From: Lojkania enalia
Taxonomy: Eukaryota; Ascomycota; Dothideomycetes; Pleosporales
Reading direction: 5' to 3'
Assembly: GCA_010094045.1 (NCBI GenBank)
Contig: ML986724.1
Span: 71,509-122,806 of the forward strand
DNA: 51,298 nt
Shown piece after piece: positions 34,842-45,774 of this stretch (positions within the stretch are counted from its first letter, which is position 1; each line of letters starts with the position of its first letter). The notes beneath the pieces are model-generated. The model was not told the DNA's origin. It saw only the letters and a program-made list of their open reading frames with translations, and did not search any database. Both the position numbers and the translations under genes were made by a program.

Positions 34842-37800
34842 CTAACACAACCCCTCCCCAATTAGCCCCGCCAGCTGCCTACTCCCCACCACCTTCCTTA
34901 TCTCCTCAACATCCCCCCTCCCAATCCCAAAAGGCTTCCCCAGCACATTAGGCACCCACCTGCCGACCAACTGCTCGGGCCTAACATCCTCGACTCGAAT
35001 CTTGCGCTCCAGATAACGCCGGTAATCGTCGATGTGGCTGTGCAGCAAGCGCGAATGGAAGGGGATGTCGATACCCGGGAGAGGGATTGTTGCAGTGCCG
35101 TTCTTGAGGTCTGATGAGGTAAGGGGGGAGGAGGAGGGGAAGGAGGAAACGGCGCGGGCGATGATGGCGTTTAGTGCGATGGGGGAGAGGGATTGGGGGG
35201 CGCGGTGGGTGGCGAGTTCGTTGGTTACGCTGGTTAAGATGGAGAGGGCTTTGATCTGGGGGGATGAGTTAGTGGGTGGGTGTGTTGGAAGAAGAATGGC
35301 AAGTAGCGATACTTACATGGCCCGCACAAACATATTGCCTCCCACTAACATTATAATTCACAATTTCAACAAAGCTCTGTGCGCCTTCTTGAATGCATTG
35401 AACGAGGTCCTGCAAATGGGTTTCTCCAAACGCTGGATTCTATAAGTCAGCCACTACTCTGGTACGACGGGGCAGTTCTGCTTACATTTCCCAATCCTCC
35501 CCGGATCCACCGCCACCATCGAAAACCTCGTCTCCCCATCCCCATCCCCCCCAAGCGCATTCTGCATCGTAAATGCCCTCAGCCACACAAGCTCCAGCAG
35601 CGCCTCAAACCCCATAAACGTCGTGAAGCTCCCCAGCGCCGCGTACTCCCCCAACGAATGTCCCGCAAACCGCGCATCGCTTTGCACCATCCCTCGAGCC
35701 TGGAGATGCGCGAACTGCGCCATCTCCATGACAACGAGGGCCGGCTGCGCGAACTGCGTCGAGTAGAGGAGTCCCTGGGCTTTGTGGAATGTGTAGGATG
35801 GGGAATGGGGGTGGAGAGTGTTTGATAAGAGGGTGGGGTCGCGCAGCTCGGAGAGCATGGTGAGGTAGTTTTGGCGGATGCGGCGGCCGCGCTGGCCGCC
35901 AAAGTGGATGGTTAGGGTTTGAGGGTTTTCGCGGACGATTTTGAGTAAGGAGAATCCTGGTGTATGTTAATTGAAAGTGAAAGCTGGCTAGCGACATAAT
36001 GACTAAGATAGATACGAACCGAATTGCCGTTGCAGGTACGCTTCTGCTCGGTCCCAGATAGCCTTGACTTCACTGTGCGCTGCATATGCCTCTATTCCCA
36101 TACCAGGTCTCTGGCTGCCTTGTCCTGTAAATATATACGCAGTACTGAGCTGTTCTACAATTGCCTCTGCAGACATTACGCGCGTGCCATCGTCCGCGCT
36201 GCACACTTCGACATGAAGTAACATTTCCCCATCCGTCATCATCGTGTGCTGGAACTGCATCTTGAGCCGCGAACCGTGAAACACCATGCCGTGGAAAGTA
36301 GCCCGCCACTGCCTGAGCCGTGTGCGACACTTGTCGCCAATAGCCCACTCGACGAAGCGTCGCGCAATGACAGACGTATGCATTCCGTGAACAATTTTGC
36401 TTGGAAGCCCCGCCCAGCGGGCGAAGACATCGCTGACATGGATAGGGTTCTCGTCTCCGGACACACGAGCATAGGTCGTGCTGTCCGAAGGCATGCTTAC
36501 TTCAATGCTGGCGCCGCTTGACCAACCTGGGAGCGAGAGTTCTTCTCTCGTGCGTTGCGGAGCGCCCCGACGACGAAGAAAGTCCATGACTGGATTTTCG
36601 CGACACGCGTGTTCGTCGAAATGCACTAGTCCGACCTGTTTGCGAGCGCCAGAGCTGTCCTCGACGTACACGCGGCCTTTGACCTGCAGGTTTTTTGGGC
36701 CACCGTTGCCCACGTATTCCGTGTGTGATGTCGTTCGGAAGACGAGCTTTTGGTGCAGAAGCACCAGTTGTGGTTCCTGTAGTTGCAACCACTTCTTATC
36801 CTTAATAATCGCTTCTAGAGTCTCGTTATCGACAGCGACGATCATGTCGGGCTCATGTACGACAGCGAAAGATTTGCCAGATCCCTGGTTCGAGCTCGAA
36901 GCTCTTATAAAGAAATCCGACTTGACAACAACAACCTGCTTGTGACCTCTCTTAATGAGTGCCGTTACCTCAATATTCTGCCCGGTGGCGCGCCATTCTC
37001 GACGCGTGATTTGCGACTCAATTGCAACAGTCTGTCCAACGCGAAGCGGCGAAGTCTTCGCTTTGTACCTGAAAGCGACGGATCGGTGTAGAAGCTGTAG
37101 AAAGTCGCAATCAAGATCCGGATGCGTGAGAGGCTCTAGAAGGGATTGCCATGCGATGACCGCACACATATCCAGTGGCACTGTCGAGCCGCGGGGGCTC
37201 CAATCGCGAAGCTCAGTAGGCGATGAGCATTCCATATTGGCAAACGATTCAACGCTGGCCCGAGTTATTGTTTGTTCTGCGCTGTAGTACCGCGCGCGGA
37301 GGCCGGCGTCTCGTTGACGAAGTGATGGGTGCTTGTCGAACCAAAGAGAGCGATACAAGTTCCGGATTGATGCTATGCGATTGAACGTGTTTTCGCATAT
37401 CTCTACCGATCCTGCTGTCTCGCGCATCTCAAACTGGAAATACGTGGAGCGGACTTCATTTGTCGCGCATTTTGGCACTACGAGCTGAATCACAAAACCC
37501 GAAGGACCCTGGAGCCTCAGTGAAAGACTACTCGAGCCCATCTTTGCATGCTCATGTGTATGCTGGGTGAATGTGAATCCTTGGAATTCGTTCTTGTTAT
37601 TGAGGACAACCTCTAGGATGTCTCCGCTGCGAGGCTGGATTGCGGCTTTGAGTGGGTTCTCGAGAACACGGCCCCCGGAAATGGACCACTGTGATCGAAG
37701 TATCAGGCCCACCTGTGGCGATCTAGCAAGCGCTTCGATGAGGAAGTCAATTTCAGGAACTGCTCGACCAGGTAGATAGGTAAATCTTGTCATTCTGCCG

Positions 37801-40691
37801 TTCGGGAATCCATGTACCTCTTGACCAATCTGCATATCGAGACGGGGCTGCAAGAGCTGGGTCGAGCTGTCAGTATTCGGCTGATATCCATCCTGCTTGA
37901 GAATCTTGACATAGTCATCACAGATGCGATCCATAATAGTCTTTACAGGCTCGTCTACTATAGTCGAGAAACGGGCAGCGACGGGTCCATGGATAACAAG
38001 AACTCGCTGAATGTCGCCATCGAACACGGAATCAATATTCTCCGACTGCCAGAGCGTGTCTTTCTTGAACCATTTTTCAAAGTCTTGGTCCAGACATGGA
38101 ATGAAAGGTACCGGTTTGACTCCTTGGCGCTGGAAAAGAGCCATGAGAATCATGCAGTCCTCAGGATATATGCTCGTCGCAGCCAAGGGGCCGAATGCAG
38201 CCTCGAACTTACCCGGGAGAGTCGCAGGGTCGCTACTAAGACCCTCGACAGAGATCGATAACCGGGACCCGACCTCCTGAATGAACTCCATGACAAGACG
38301 GCAATATGACGGATCGATCCACTCTCGTCGCGACGTGGTGGACATGAGTAGACATAGACGCCTCACCATCTCCGAGTACTTCATTTCTTCCATCTCGACG
38401 TTGTTGCCTCTCGTGTCGACGGCCAACCAGGGCCGAACGTAGTCAGAGTTCAGGGCCGCGAGGATCCAGTCTCTATGTTTGCGCAAATAGAGTAGCCTCT
38501 TTTTCACATCACGGATGCAGAATATCCGGTCGTCGAAGGCTTTCCAGAGCAATGCTCCACGAGTCGCTAGAACGTGTATTAGGTACCCGAATTCGGAATG
38601 AATCGTGATGACACCGCCCGCTCCTTTATCCAGTGAAGTGCGCCAGTCGCAAGCATCCACGCCAGGAGTCTGACAGATCAGAGATTTTGCTTGCAATGCT
38701 GTATGTGCCTCTTTGGCAACCATGACACGGCTGCCTAGAAGAATTCCATCAAATGGCATTGGTGGGCGCCCAAATGCACAAGACCACTGCCCGGTCAGGT
38801 ACGCGATAGAGCTCTCTGCAGCGCCAAAACCGCTTCCTGCAATGAGAACGATGTTTTCGCACTCTCTTATCCGGCTGTAACTTTCGAGAATGGGCGGCTC
38901 AAACTCTTCCATGGAATGATGTCCTCCAGCCCTGCCACCAGTCCATTGCAGACCAATGGTCAGGTCTGGATAAATCTTGGCAAGTTCAATGACTTGATCA
39001 ATCGCTGAGGGGCTACCAGGCTTGAAAGATATATGGTCCAACTCTAAAGATGCTGTCCATTCTTTGATCACGTCAGGAGAGGGGACGCCAGCGCCTATTG
39101 TAATTCCGCGAATTGGAAGGCCTTCTTGTGTCAGTTTCTTAAGCACATCGATCTGCGAGCCAGTGACTTTGGGATTGACATAGAGTATATTGCAGGTGAC
39201 TCCACGTCGTGCTGGTACAGCCGCGGCCAGTCTTCGCACAGCAAGCTCAAAAGCATCGGGTCGGTGATAGCCGCCGCCGGCCAATTCCGCATGGTAGCCG
39301 GCGTTCGCGATAGCAGCGACTACGTCCCATGGGACCGTGGTGGGAGTCATGCCCGCAACCATGAGTGGTGGAACGTTGAAACGCGCGGTCATATTTGTGC
39401 GGAGAGAGTAGTAGCCTGCAGAGTCACGAACAATGCGTGGTCCAAAGGTTTCCTGCCAAGACGACTTTGATGGCATTGTGTGGAGCGAGTGCTGGTGATC
39501 CTTGAGATGGCGGAGCACGGCATCATCCGCCAGGTCCATCACGTCTAGACCAACGCCCGCGGTTGTCTCCCGTATCCAAGCAGCTGTTTGAACGGGACCA
39601 AAAGCCAAGACGCGATGAGCCCCAAGGGCCTCGCACGCCGCCGGCCAATCCATACATCTGATCAGCAACGACTCCAGGACGCTGTAGAGGACTTTGAGAG
39701 CTGTTGTGCTACCGTCTTGTATGACAACGCCGTCCTGGGGTAACACGATCGGTATCCGAAGCTCCTGGTTGAGCATTGGCATTGTCGACGCCACGCTCAG
39801 CAGACGGCCCAGTACTGGAGCCATAATCGGCGTATTGAGCGGAGTTGAAATGGGCAAGAAATGTAGGCGGAGCCCTTGTTGTCTTTTTGCCAGTGACGAC
39901 TTTTCTTTGTGTAGACGCGTGCAAACGCCAATCAGAGCGTCGGTCGGTCCAGCAATGGTGAACTGACGGTAAGAGTCCAAAGATGCCAAATGGATGTGAT
40001 CGTGCTCGTTGCAAGATGCCGTCTTGTTCTCTAGGCGTATTGCCGTCTCTATCGTGGCTCGCGGTAGTCCGTAAACCCGCAGCGCATTAGAAGGTTTGCT
40101 TTCAGCCATATCCAGGCACTCCTGGACTTGGCCTAACGTAACAGTCGCGCGCGGCCTCGCCTCGTGCACACTCAGGCCGATCCAAAACGAAAGCTCAATG
40201 TAAGCATCGGCCAAGGAGTAGAAAGATGGCCAATCGCTTGTCTGCGCAAGCGCCATGGCAAGTAGCATGCCTTCCGAGCGACCGGATACTGAGCACAATG
40301 ATGCTGCAAATTCTCCTGGCGTCAAGTCGTAGCTCTTGCACACTATGATAACTTGTGCAAAGGCCAAAACAGTGTTGATTGGTACACTGAAATGTGCTTC
40401 AGCGAAAGCTTCTGGTGTCGGGCTCGCTTGCTTGTTGTTAATCCATCCTCTAAGATCGAAGTTGGCCGTATCGTGAAAGCTATCTGAGCTTGATTGATGG
40501 AGAAGCTGTTCTAGGGTGCCAGTTGCTCGTTCTATCAGTGCATCGATTGATGTGTGGCTGTAGTGATAGAGACACCTGAGCTCTTCTAATGAAGTGAGGT
40601 TGCCATCGCCTTGGCCCCCAAACACAGCAGCCACTTGTGTCTTTTCTGCAGGCGTTGACTGTGAGGAAAGCATGTCGTAGTTTTGTCGCAT
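34842..40691 (-). CDS. Fungal type I FAS beta subunit (HexB/StcK-like)
   Basis: The beta chain carries the acetyltransferase, enoyl reductase, dehydratase and malonyl/palmitoyl transferase of the cytosolic fungal FAS and pairs with the alpha gene next door. I read four exons, 40,691-36,020, 35,956-35,486, 35,432-35,317 and 35,255-34,842 (introns 63, 53 and 61 bp), giving 1890 aa. This is slightly shorter than primary-metabolism beta chains (about 2050) and close to HexB/StcK. Visible in order: AT nucleophile GRSEG (Ser139); FMN enoyl reductase ([12 protein letters not shown] at 446; [12 protein letters not shown], His591/592); hot-dog dehydratase ([10 protein letters not shown], Asp1413, His1418); MPT ([22 protein letters not shown], Ser1658; IPFHS, His1820); and the usual C-terminal PNVLGKPF tail. 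Odd: the AT domain has PLNT (Asn286) where the family has the PFHS histidine. Start codons are 429 bp from FAS alpha. Confidence 0.93.
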
Positions 40692-40798
40692 GGCCTTGTT
40701 TGGTGACTGGGACCTGGAAAGACGATTATGAGGTAAACAATATTTTATTACCTTTACCTATTATTTCGCATTCAGACTCTGGTACTGACATGTTGTTC

Positions 40799-40809
40799 TC
40801 GGACCCCGA
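40799..40809. promoter_or_regulatory. AflR-type site TCG-N5-CGA between FAS genes
   Basis: TCGGACCCCGA is a perfect TCG-N5-CGA palindrome, 108 bp upstream of the FAS beta start and 312 bp upstream of the FAS alpha start. Its right half overlaps the hairpin arm that follows. Confidence 0.48.
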
Positions 40810-40851
40810 GGCCTGATGAGGCTGAAGGCTCGGGGCTATCTCGGCTCGGGG
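40804..40851. promoter_or_regulatory. GC-rich hairpin and repeated CTCGGGG motif
   Basis: CCCCGAG (40,804-40,810) pairs with CTCGGGG (40,829-40,835). The stem extends into GCCT/AGGC with one bulged base, making about 10 bp around an 11-base loop. A third CTCGGGG follows at 40,845-40,851. It may be a binding site array or a stem-loop in the FAS beta leader. Confidence 0.5.
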
Positions 40852-40924
40852 TTGGTTATGCTACGATCAGTACTCCGTATTCTGGACATGGCTGACAATT
40901 GGCCGATAATGGCTCTGGATATAT

Positions 40925-41050
40925 CTGATTGTGTTTGTGCACTGCCTTTTCGAATCTCTTGCGTGTGTGTGCGCGCAAGGCCGTTCTCGGCTGCCTGCTG
41001 ATGACATTTGATACTATTGATGACTGTTCACCGATATAAAATTATACTGT
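40925..41050 (+). mobile_element. Short dispersed element, copy C (FAS promoter)
   Basis: 126 bp, starting CTGATTGTGTTTGTG and ending TATACTGT. It is flanked by a perfect 9-bp direct repeat, TGGATATAT (40,916-40,924 and 41,051-41,059). There are twelve differences from copy A, ten of them transitions, and no gaps. It has the hairpin CTTGCG...CGCAAG and the TTCGAATCTC core. Its 3' end is 70 bp upstream of the FAS alpha ATG and points toward it, just as copy A points toward the trans-ER gene. Confidence 0.82.
41035..41041 (+). promoter_or_regulatory. TATA-like box inside repeat copy C
   Basis: TATAAAA, with its last base 80 bp upstream of the FAS alpha start codon. It lies wholly inside the inserted element. 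Confidence 0.5.
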
Positions 41051-41120
41051 TGGATATATTGGTGGAAGCATCAATCCGACTACTCTTTCCACAGTGCGAC
41101 AGCGCTGTAGCAAGGCCGCG

Positions 41121-42132
41121 ATGGCCCAGTCTTACACTCTCAACGAGCAAGCCGTAGCTCACAGGTTGCTAGTGGAGCTCTTGGCGTGAGTTCATGGCAG
41201 TGTCTCCAGCTTTGTTCGAAAACGTCTAACACTGCAGCAGCCATCAGTTTGCATTCCCAGTACGATGGACAGATACTCAAGATGCGCTGCTCTCTGGTGG
41301 CTCTCCGGTGTCTCGTCTGATCGAGTTGGGTCCTTCGGCCACATTGACCGGTATGGCGCAGAAACAAGCGACCCGACTAGTTACAGACGGACGGCGGTCA
41401 GCAGCAGCGCCCCTAGACTTGCTCTCATACAGTAACACTGGCCACGACGCCAAGCTATGGTACGAATACGAACAGGTCGTGGACGAGTCCGAGGCCAGGA
41501 CGGAGGAGACGGAGGAGCGAGGAGTGCTAGCAAAGGAGGAGGAAAAGGAGGAAACAAAAGAGAAGGCAGGAGAGGAGAAGACTGCTCGAGCGTCTAGTTC
41601 AGAGACAGCAAACTCGACTGCGGCCGTGCCAGACTGTCCGCTGCCCGGATCATTGGTACTGCGGACGCTGATAGCCAGGCGCTTGAAGCGGTCTCTCGCC
41701 CAGATGCCATCTTCTTTCGATAAATCCATCCGAGACCTCAGCGGAGGCAAGTCGATACTGCAAAACGAGATGGTAAGCGACTTGGTGGGCGAATTCGGGG
41801 AGCAGCGAGTGCCCGATGGTGTCGAGGACATGGCTCTGAGCGAGCTGGACAGCCGCTTGGGCTCCATGGGTAGTATGGGCAAGATATCTGGAGCTCTCGT
41901 CGGAAGGCTGCTGTCGAACAAGATGCCCGTTGGCTGCAACCAAGCGTTTCTGCGCGAGCACTTGGCGGCCAAGTGGGGACTCGGCCCGGGCCGTCAGGGG
42001 GCCGTTCTGATCTGCGCACTTGCGTCTGAGCCGGCGGTTCGGCTGGCGTCTGCCAAGGAGGCGCTCGAGCTGATAGATGATGCAACACAGCAGTACTCCG
42101 CATGGTGTGGGCTCGCGTTATCGCCCGTCAGT

Positions 42133-42171
<39 letters not shown>

Positions 42172-45100
42172 CAACAGCAACAACAGCAGCAGCAGCCACA
42201 GCAGCAACAGCCTGCCACAGTAACTGTGCCGGCGGGCAATCACCAGTGCGACTGTGCGAGTCATGCCGAGCTGGAGGAGTGCTCCAGCCAGGTCGCAGAG
42301 CTGCAGGCGAAGCTGGATGCCTTGGACGCCGAGTTCTCTAGCGAGTACTTGAGCGGAGCCCTCCCCGTCTTCGATTCCAGGCGAGTGAGGCGATACAACG
42401 ACTGGTGGAATGCAGACCGCATACGTCTCGCCACGAGCGACGTTGCCGATAACCCTCAACACGTGCTGAAGCCATTTCGACCCCAAACAAGAGTCGACGA
42501 TGAGGGCAACATCATCTACGCCGAGGCCGAACGAAGCCAAGGCTATTTAGAGACGATTCAAAGCGAATACGTGAGCTCGCAGCCTGCGCTGAGCCGGCTC
42601 GTCAGTCTGCGAAGCAAGAGCAAGAGGGGCTCCTCGTGGACGATGGACACCTCGCTGACGTCGACGCTATTCTCCGTCATGGCGCGATGCCTCGAGACGG
42701 GCTTCCCATCCTTCGCGGGACGAGCCGTGCTTATCACAGGCGCAGGGCCCGGATCCATCGCCATGGCCGTGGCGCGTCTGTTGCTCAAGAGTGGAGCCAA
42801 GGTCATTGTCACGACGCGACAGACGCCGGCTGAGGCAGCCCAAGTCTATCAGCAGCTATACCACGAGCACGGCTCGGCTGGCTCGGAGCTGGTGCTCGTT
42901 CAAGCGAATCTGTCCAGCGCTCTGGATTGCCAGCATCTGGTCGACTACATCCATGCGGCTATGGAATGCGAGCTCGATGCCGTGATTCCCTTCGCTGCGG
43001 CCCTTGAGCCCAGTGCCGAGATCGAGCAAATCGGTGCCATCAACGAGTTAGCACACAGGATGATGCTCACGAATATATACCGTCTCCTCGGCCGCTTGAT
43101 CCAAAGCCAGAAGGAGCGTGGTGTGCATTGCCACCCTACTCAAGTCATTGTGCCTCTCTCGCCGAATCGAGGAACCTTTGGTGGAGACGGCCTCTACTCG
43201 GAATCTAAGCTTGGCCTCGAAGCCCTGCTATACCGCGCCGAATCTGAGTCCTGGGGCGGCGACTATATCTCTGTGTGCGGTGCCATAATTGGATGGACAC
43301 GCTCGACTAGGCTTATGCGTGCAAACGACATAGTCGCAGAGTCCGTCGAGTCGCATGGCGTGCTGACCTTCTCCGCTGAAGAAATGGCCTTCAACGTGGT
43401 TGCTATGATGGTTCCAGCCATGGTCGAGCTCTGTGAGACACAGCCAATACTGGCAGATTTTGGAGGCGCCCTCGAATGCTTGACAGATTGTTCTGAAGTC
43501 ATCTCCCGAGCACGCCGCGAGATCCAATTCGTCTCGAGTACCAGGCGGGAGATTTACAAGGAAAGAACCAGAGAGCACGAGCTGATCCACGGCAAACCTC
43601 CCACAGTGCGGCAACCCTCCACCCATCCGAGGGCAACACTTCGAGTTGGATTCCCAAGCCTACCTCTGTCCAACGAAGATGCCCTCACCACCCAGTTCGG
43701 CCTCAGAGCAGCGGATCCCGCGGATCAGATCGTGGTAGTCGGCTTCTCGGAGCTTGGACCCCATGGCAGCGCACGTACGAGGTGGGAAATGGAATCTCAG
43801 GGACGGTTGAGCCTATCTGGCTTCGTTGAGATGGCGTGGATGATGGGACTCATTCGGCACCACAATGAGCGTCGTCCCGACGGCACCTTCTACGTGGGCT
43901 GGTGCGACTCCAAAACCGGCGCACCCATCGCAGAGCAGGACGTCGAGGAAAAGTATGGGGCCTATATTCAAGAGCACACAGGCGTGCGGCGCATGACCCG
44001 GCACGACATTCCCGAGTGGGATCCCGCTAAGAGACAAGTGCTGGAAGAAACAGCCCTCACACAAGACTTGCCTGAGTTCGAAGTTCCACGAGCCTCGGCC
44101 GAGGCTTTGAAGAGTAAACACGGCGACTACGTCGTCGTTAGACCATGCTCCAGCGGCAACGGCGAAACATGTCTCGTTCGGATCAAGCGAGGCACCAGCA
44201 TTGCGATCCCAAAGGAGGTTCCATTTCAGGCCGGTGTCGTGGCTGGACTTATCCCCAAAGGCTGGAACGCCCAAACGTATGGAGTACCAGCGGATCTTGC
44301 GCAAGCCCTTGAACCCAGCACCTTATTCACGCTATGCTGCGTAGCAGAAGCATTCTACAGTGCGGGGCTGCCCGACCCCACCGAGATCTTCGCCCACGTG
44401 CATGTTGCTGAATTTGGCAATTTCCTCGGCACGCTCATGGGAGGTAGCTCCAAAGTGAAGAACTTGTATCGCGATACGTTTCTTGATCGTCCTATAGCGA
44501 GTGATACGCTCGCAGACTCCTTCGCCAATACCCCAGCTGCGTGGGTCAACATGCTACTCCTTGGAGCCTCGGGGCCCATCAAAACGCCATCCGGTGCTTG
44601 TGCGACGGGCATTGAGTCAATCGACTCTGCCGTCGACTCAATTCGATCCGGTAAGACGAAAATGTGCCTCGTGGGCGGTTACGATGATCTCCAGGAAGAC
44701 GAATCATACGGCTTCTCCATGCTCAAGGCAACAATCAACACGGCCGAGGAAGCAGCAAGAGGTCGTCTGCCCCACGAGATGTCGCGACCACTGACGGAAA
44801 GTCGGGCAGGATTTGTGGAATCCCATGGTTGCGGCGTCCAGCTGATTTGCCGCGCCAGTGTAGCCATCGAGATGGGGCTTCCTATCTACGGAGTCATCGC
44901 CGGCTCTACCATGACGGCCGACACCGTTGGCCGCTCTATACCCGCGCCAGGACAAGGCCTTCTCACCTTTGCCAGAGAAAAATTGAAGCCGCTGGCTGAC
45001 TCAAGCGGGTCCGATACATCGTCATCAGGCCTGATGGGCGTAGGCACAACACCCAACAGCGTGGAGGACCAAGACTCGGATAATTTCTGGCGGACTGTTT

Positions 45101-45774
45101 CCGGTCCAAGCTCAGCACTCCTGTCTCCCATGCGCGCCTCCCTCGCCGCGCACCATCTAACCATCGACGACGTCTCCTTCGCCTCTCTCCACGCCACCTC
45201 CACCAAATCCGGCGACCTAAACGAATTCAAAGTCATTTCCACACAGCTGCACCATCTCGGCCGTACCACGTGCCAACCCCTCTGGACAGTCTGTCAAAAG
45301 GCCCTCACCGGCCATCCGAAAGCCCCAGCCGCCGCTTGGATGCTGAACGGCTGTCTGCAGATCCTTCGAGACGGCACAATCCCTGCTCAACGCAACGCCG
45401 AAAACGTGGACCCCGCATTGCGGCCCTTCTCCATGTTGGCGGTGCCAAAGACCTCGATACGTGTACCGGATGCTAAAGCTTTCCTGCTCACGTCTTTTGG
45501 CTTTGGACAGAAGAGCGGACAGTTGGTTGGTGTGGCGGCGAAGTACTTCTACGGGATGCTCAGTGCGCACGAGTATTCTGCGTACCGGGTACAAGCTTTG
45601 GCGCGCATGGAGCGCGCGGAGGGGAAGTATGCGAGGGCGGTTATGGAGAATCGGATTGTTGGGATTCTGGACTATGCGCCGTATGATGCGGAGAATACTA
45701 GGAAGGTACTGTTGGATCCGGATGCGAGGGCGGTGTATGATGGAGTGGCTGGGACGTGGAGATTTGAGGTTTGA
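41121..45774 (+). CDS. Fungal type I FAS alpha subunit lacking PPT domain (HexA/StcJ-like)
   Basis: The alpha chain holds the ACP, ketoreductase and ketosynthase. The exons are 41,121-41,185 and 41,241-45,774 (55-bp intron), giving 1532 aa. The splice yields ELLAHQFAFPVRW, matching the conserved N-terminal MPT-completing segment. Domains: ACP with GGKS, phosphopantetheine Ser193; a linker with 20 consecutive Gln (about 321-340); ketoreductase with VLITGAGPGSIA and GGDGLYSESK (Tyr674); ketosynthase with SGACATGIES (Cys1142), SLHATSTK (His1339) and LTGHPKAP (His1380). It stops soon after the KS with RFEV. The C-terminal phosphopantetheinyl transferase of primary FAS (about 1850-1890 aa) is absent, as in secondary-metabolism alpha chains, so the ACP must be activated by another PPTase. 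The acidic Lys/Glu-rich stretch at about 100-135 is a further linker. Confidence 0.95.
42136..42211 (+). repeat. CAG/CAA repeat encoding polyglutamine in FAS alpha
   Basis: Twenty consecutive Gln codons (42,136-42,195), a Pro, four more Gln and a Pro. It starts with nine uninterrupted CAGs and then mixes CAA and CAG. It sits just after the ACP domain, where other fungal alpha chains have an Ala/Gly- or Pro-rich flexible linker. The length is likely to vary between strains. Confidence 0.9.

Larger units (their letters stand above)
40692..41120. promoter_or_regulatory. Divergent promoter of the FAS beta/alpha pair
   Basis: 429 bp between start codons. It contains a TCG-N5-CGA site overlapping a GC-rich hairpin, a third copy of the hairpin arm sequence, the nonamer GTACTCCGTAT (about 40,870), and dispersed-element copy C with a TATAAAA box. 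Shared control of the two subunits is inferred from the arrangement. Confidence 0.75.

Noticed and set aside
36478..36945. 155-codon plus-strand frame inside FAS beta
   Set aside because: It is antisense to the dehydratase region of FAS beta, which has clear family motifs on the minus strand.
41277..41972. 231-codon minus-strand frame opposite the FAS alpha N-terminus
   Set aside because: It lies fully antisense to the conserved alpha coding sequence. Its Ser-rich composition mirrors the Glu/Lys-rich linker on the other strand.
41994..42239. Minus-strand frame with a long cysteine run
   Set aside because: It is the antisense reading of the CAG/CAA repeat in FAS alpha, not a cysteine-rich protein. 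The leucine-run frame at 42,118-42,540 has the same origin.
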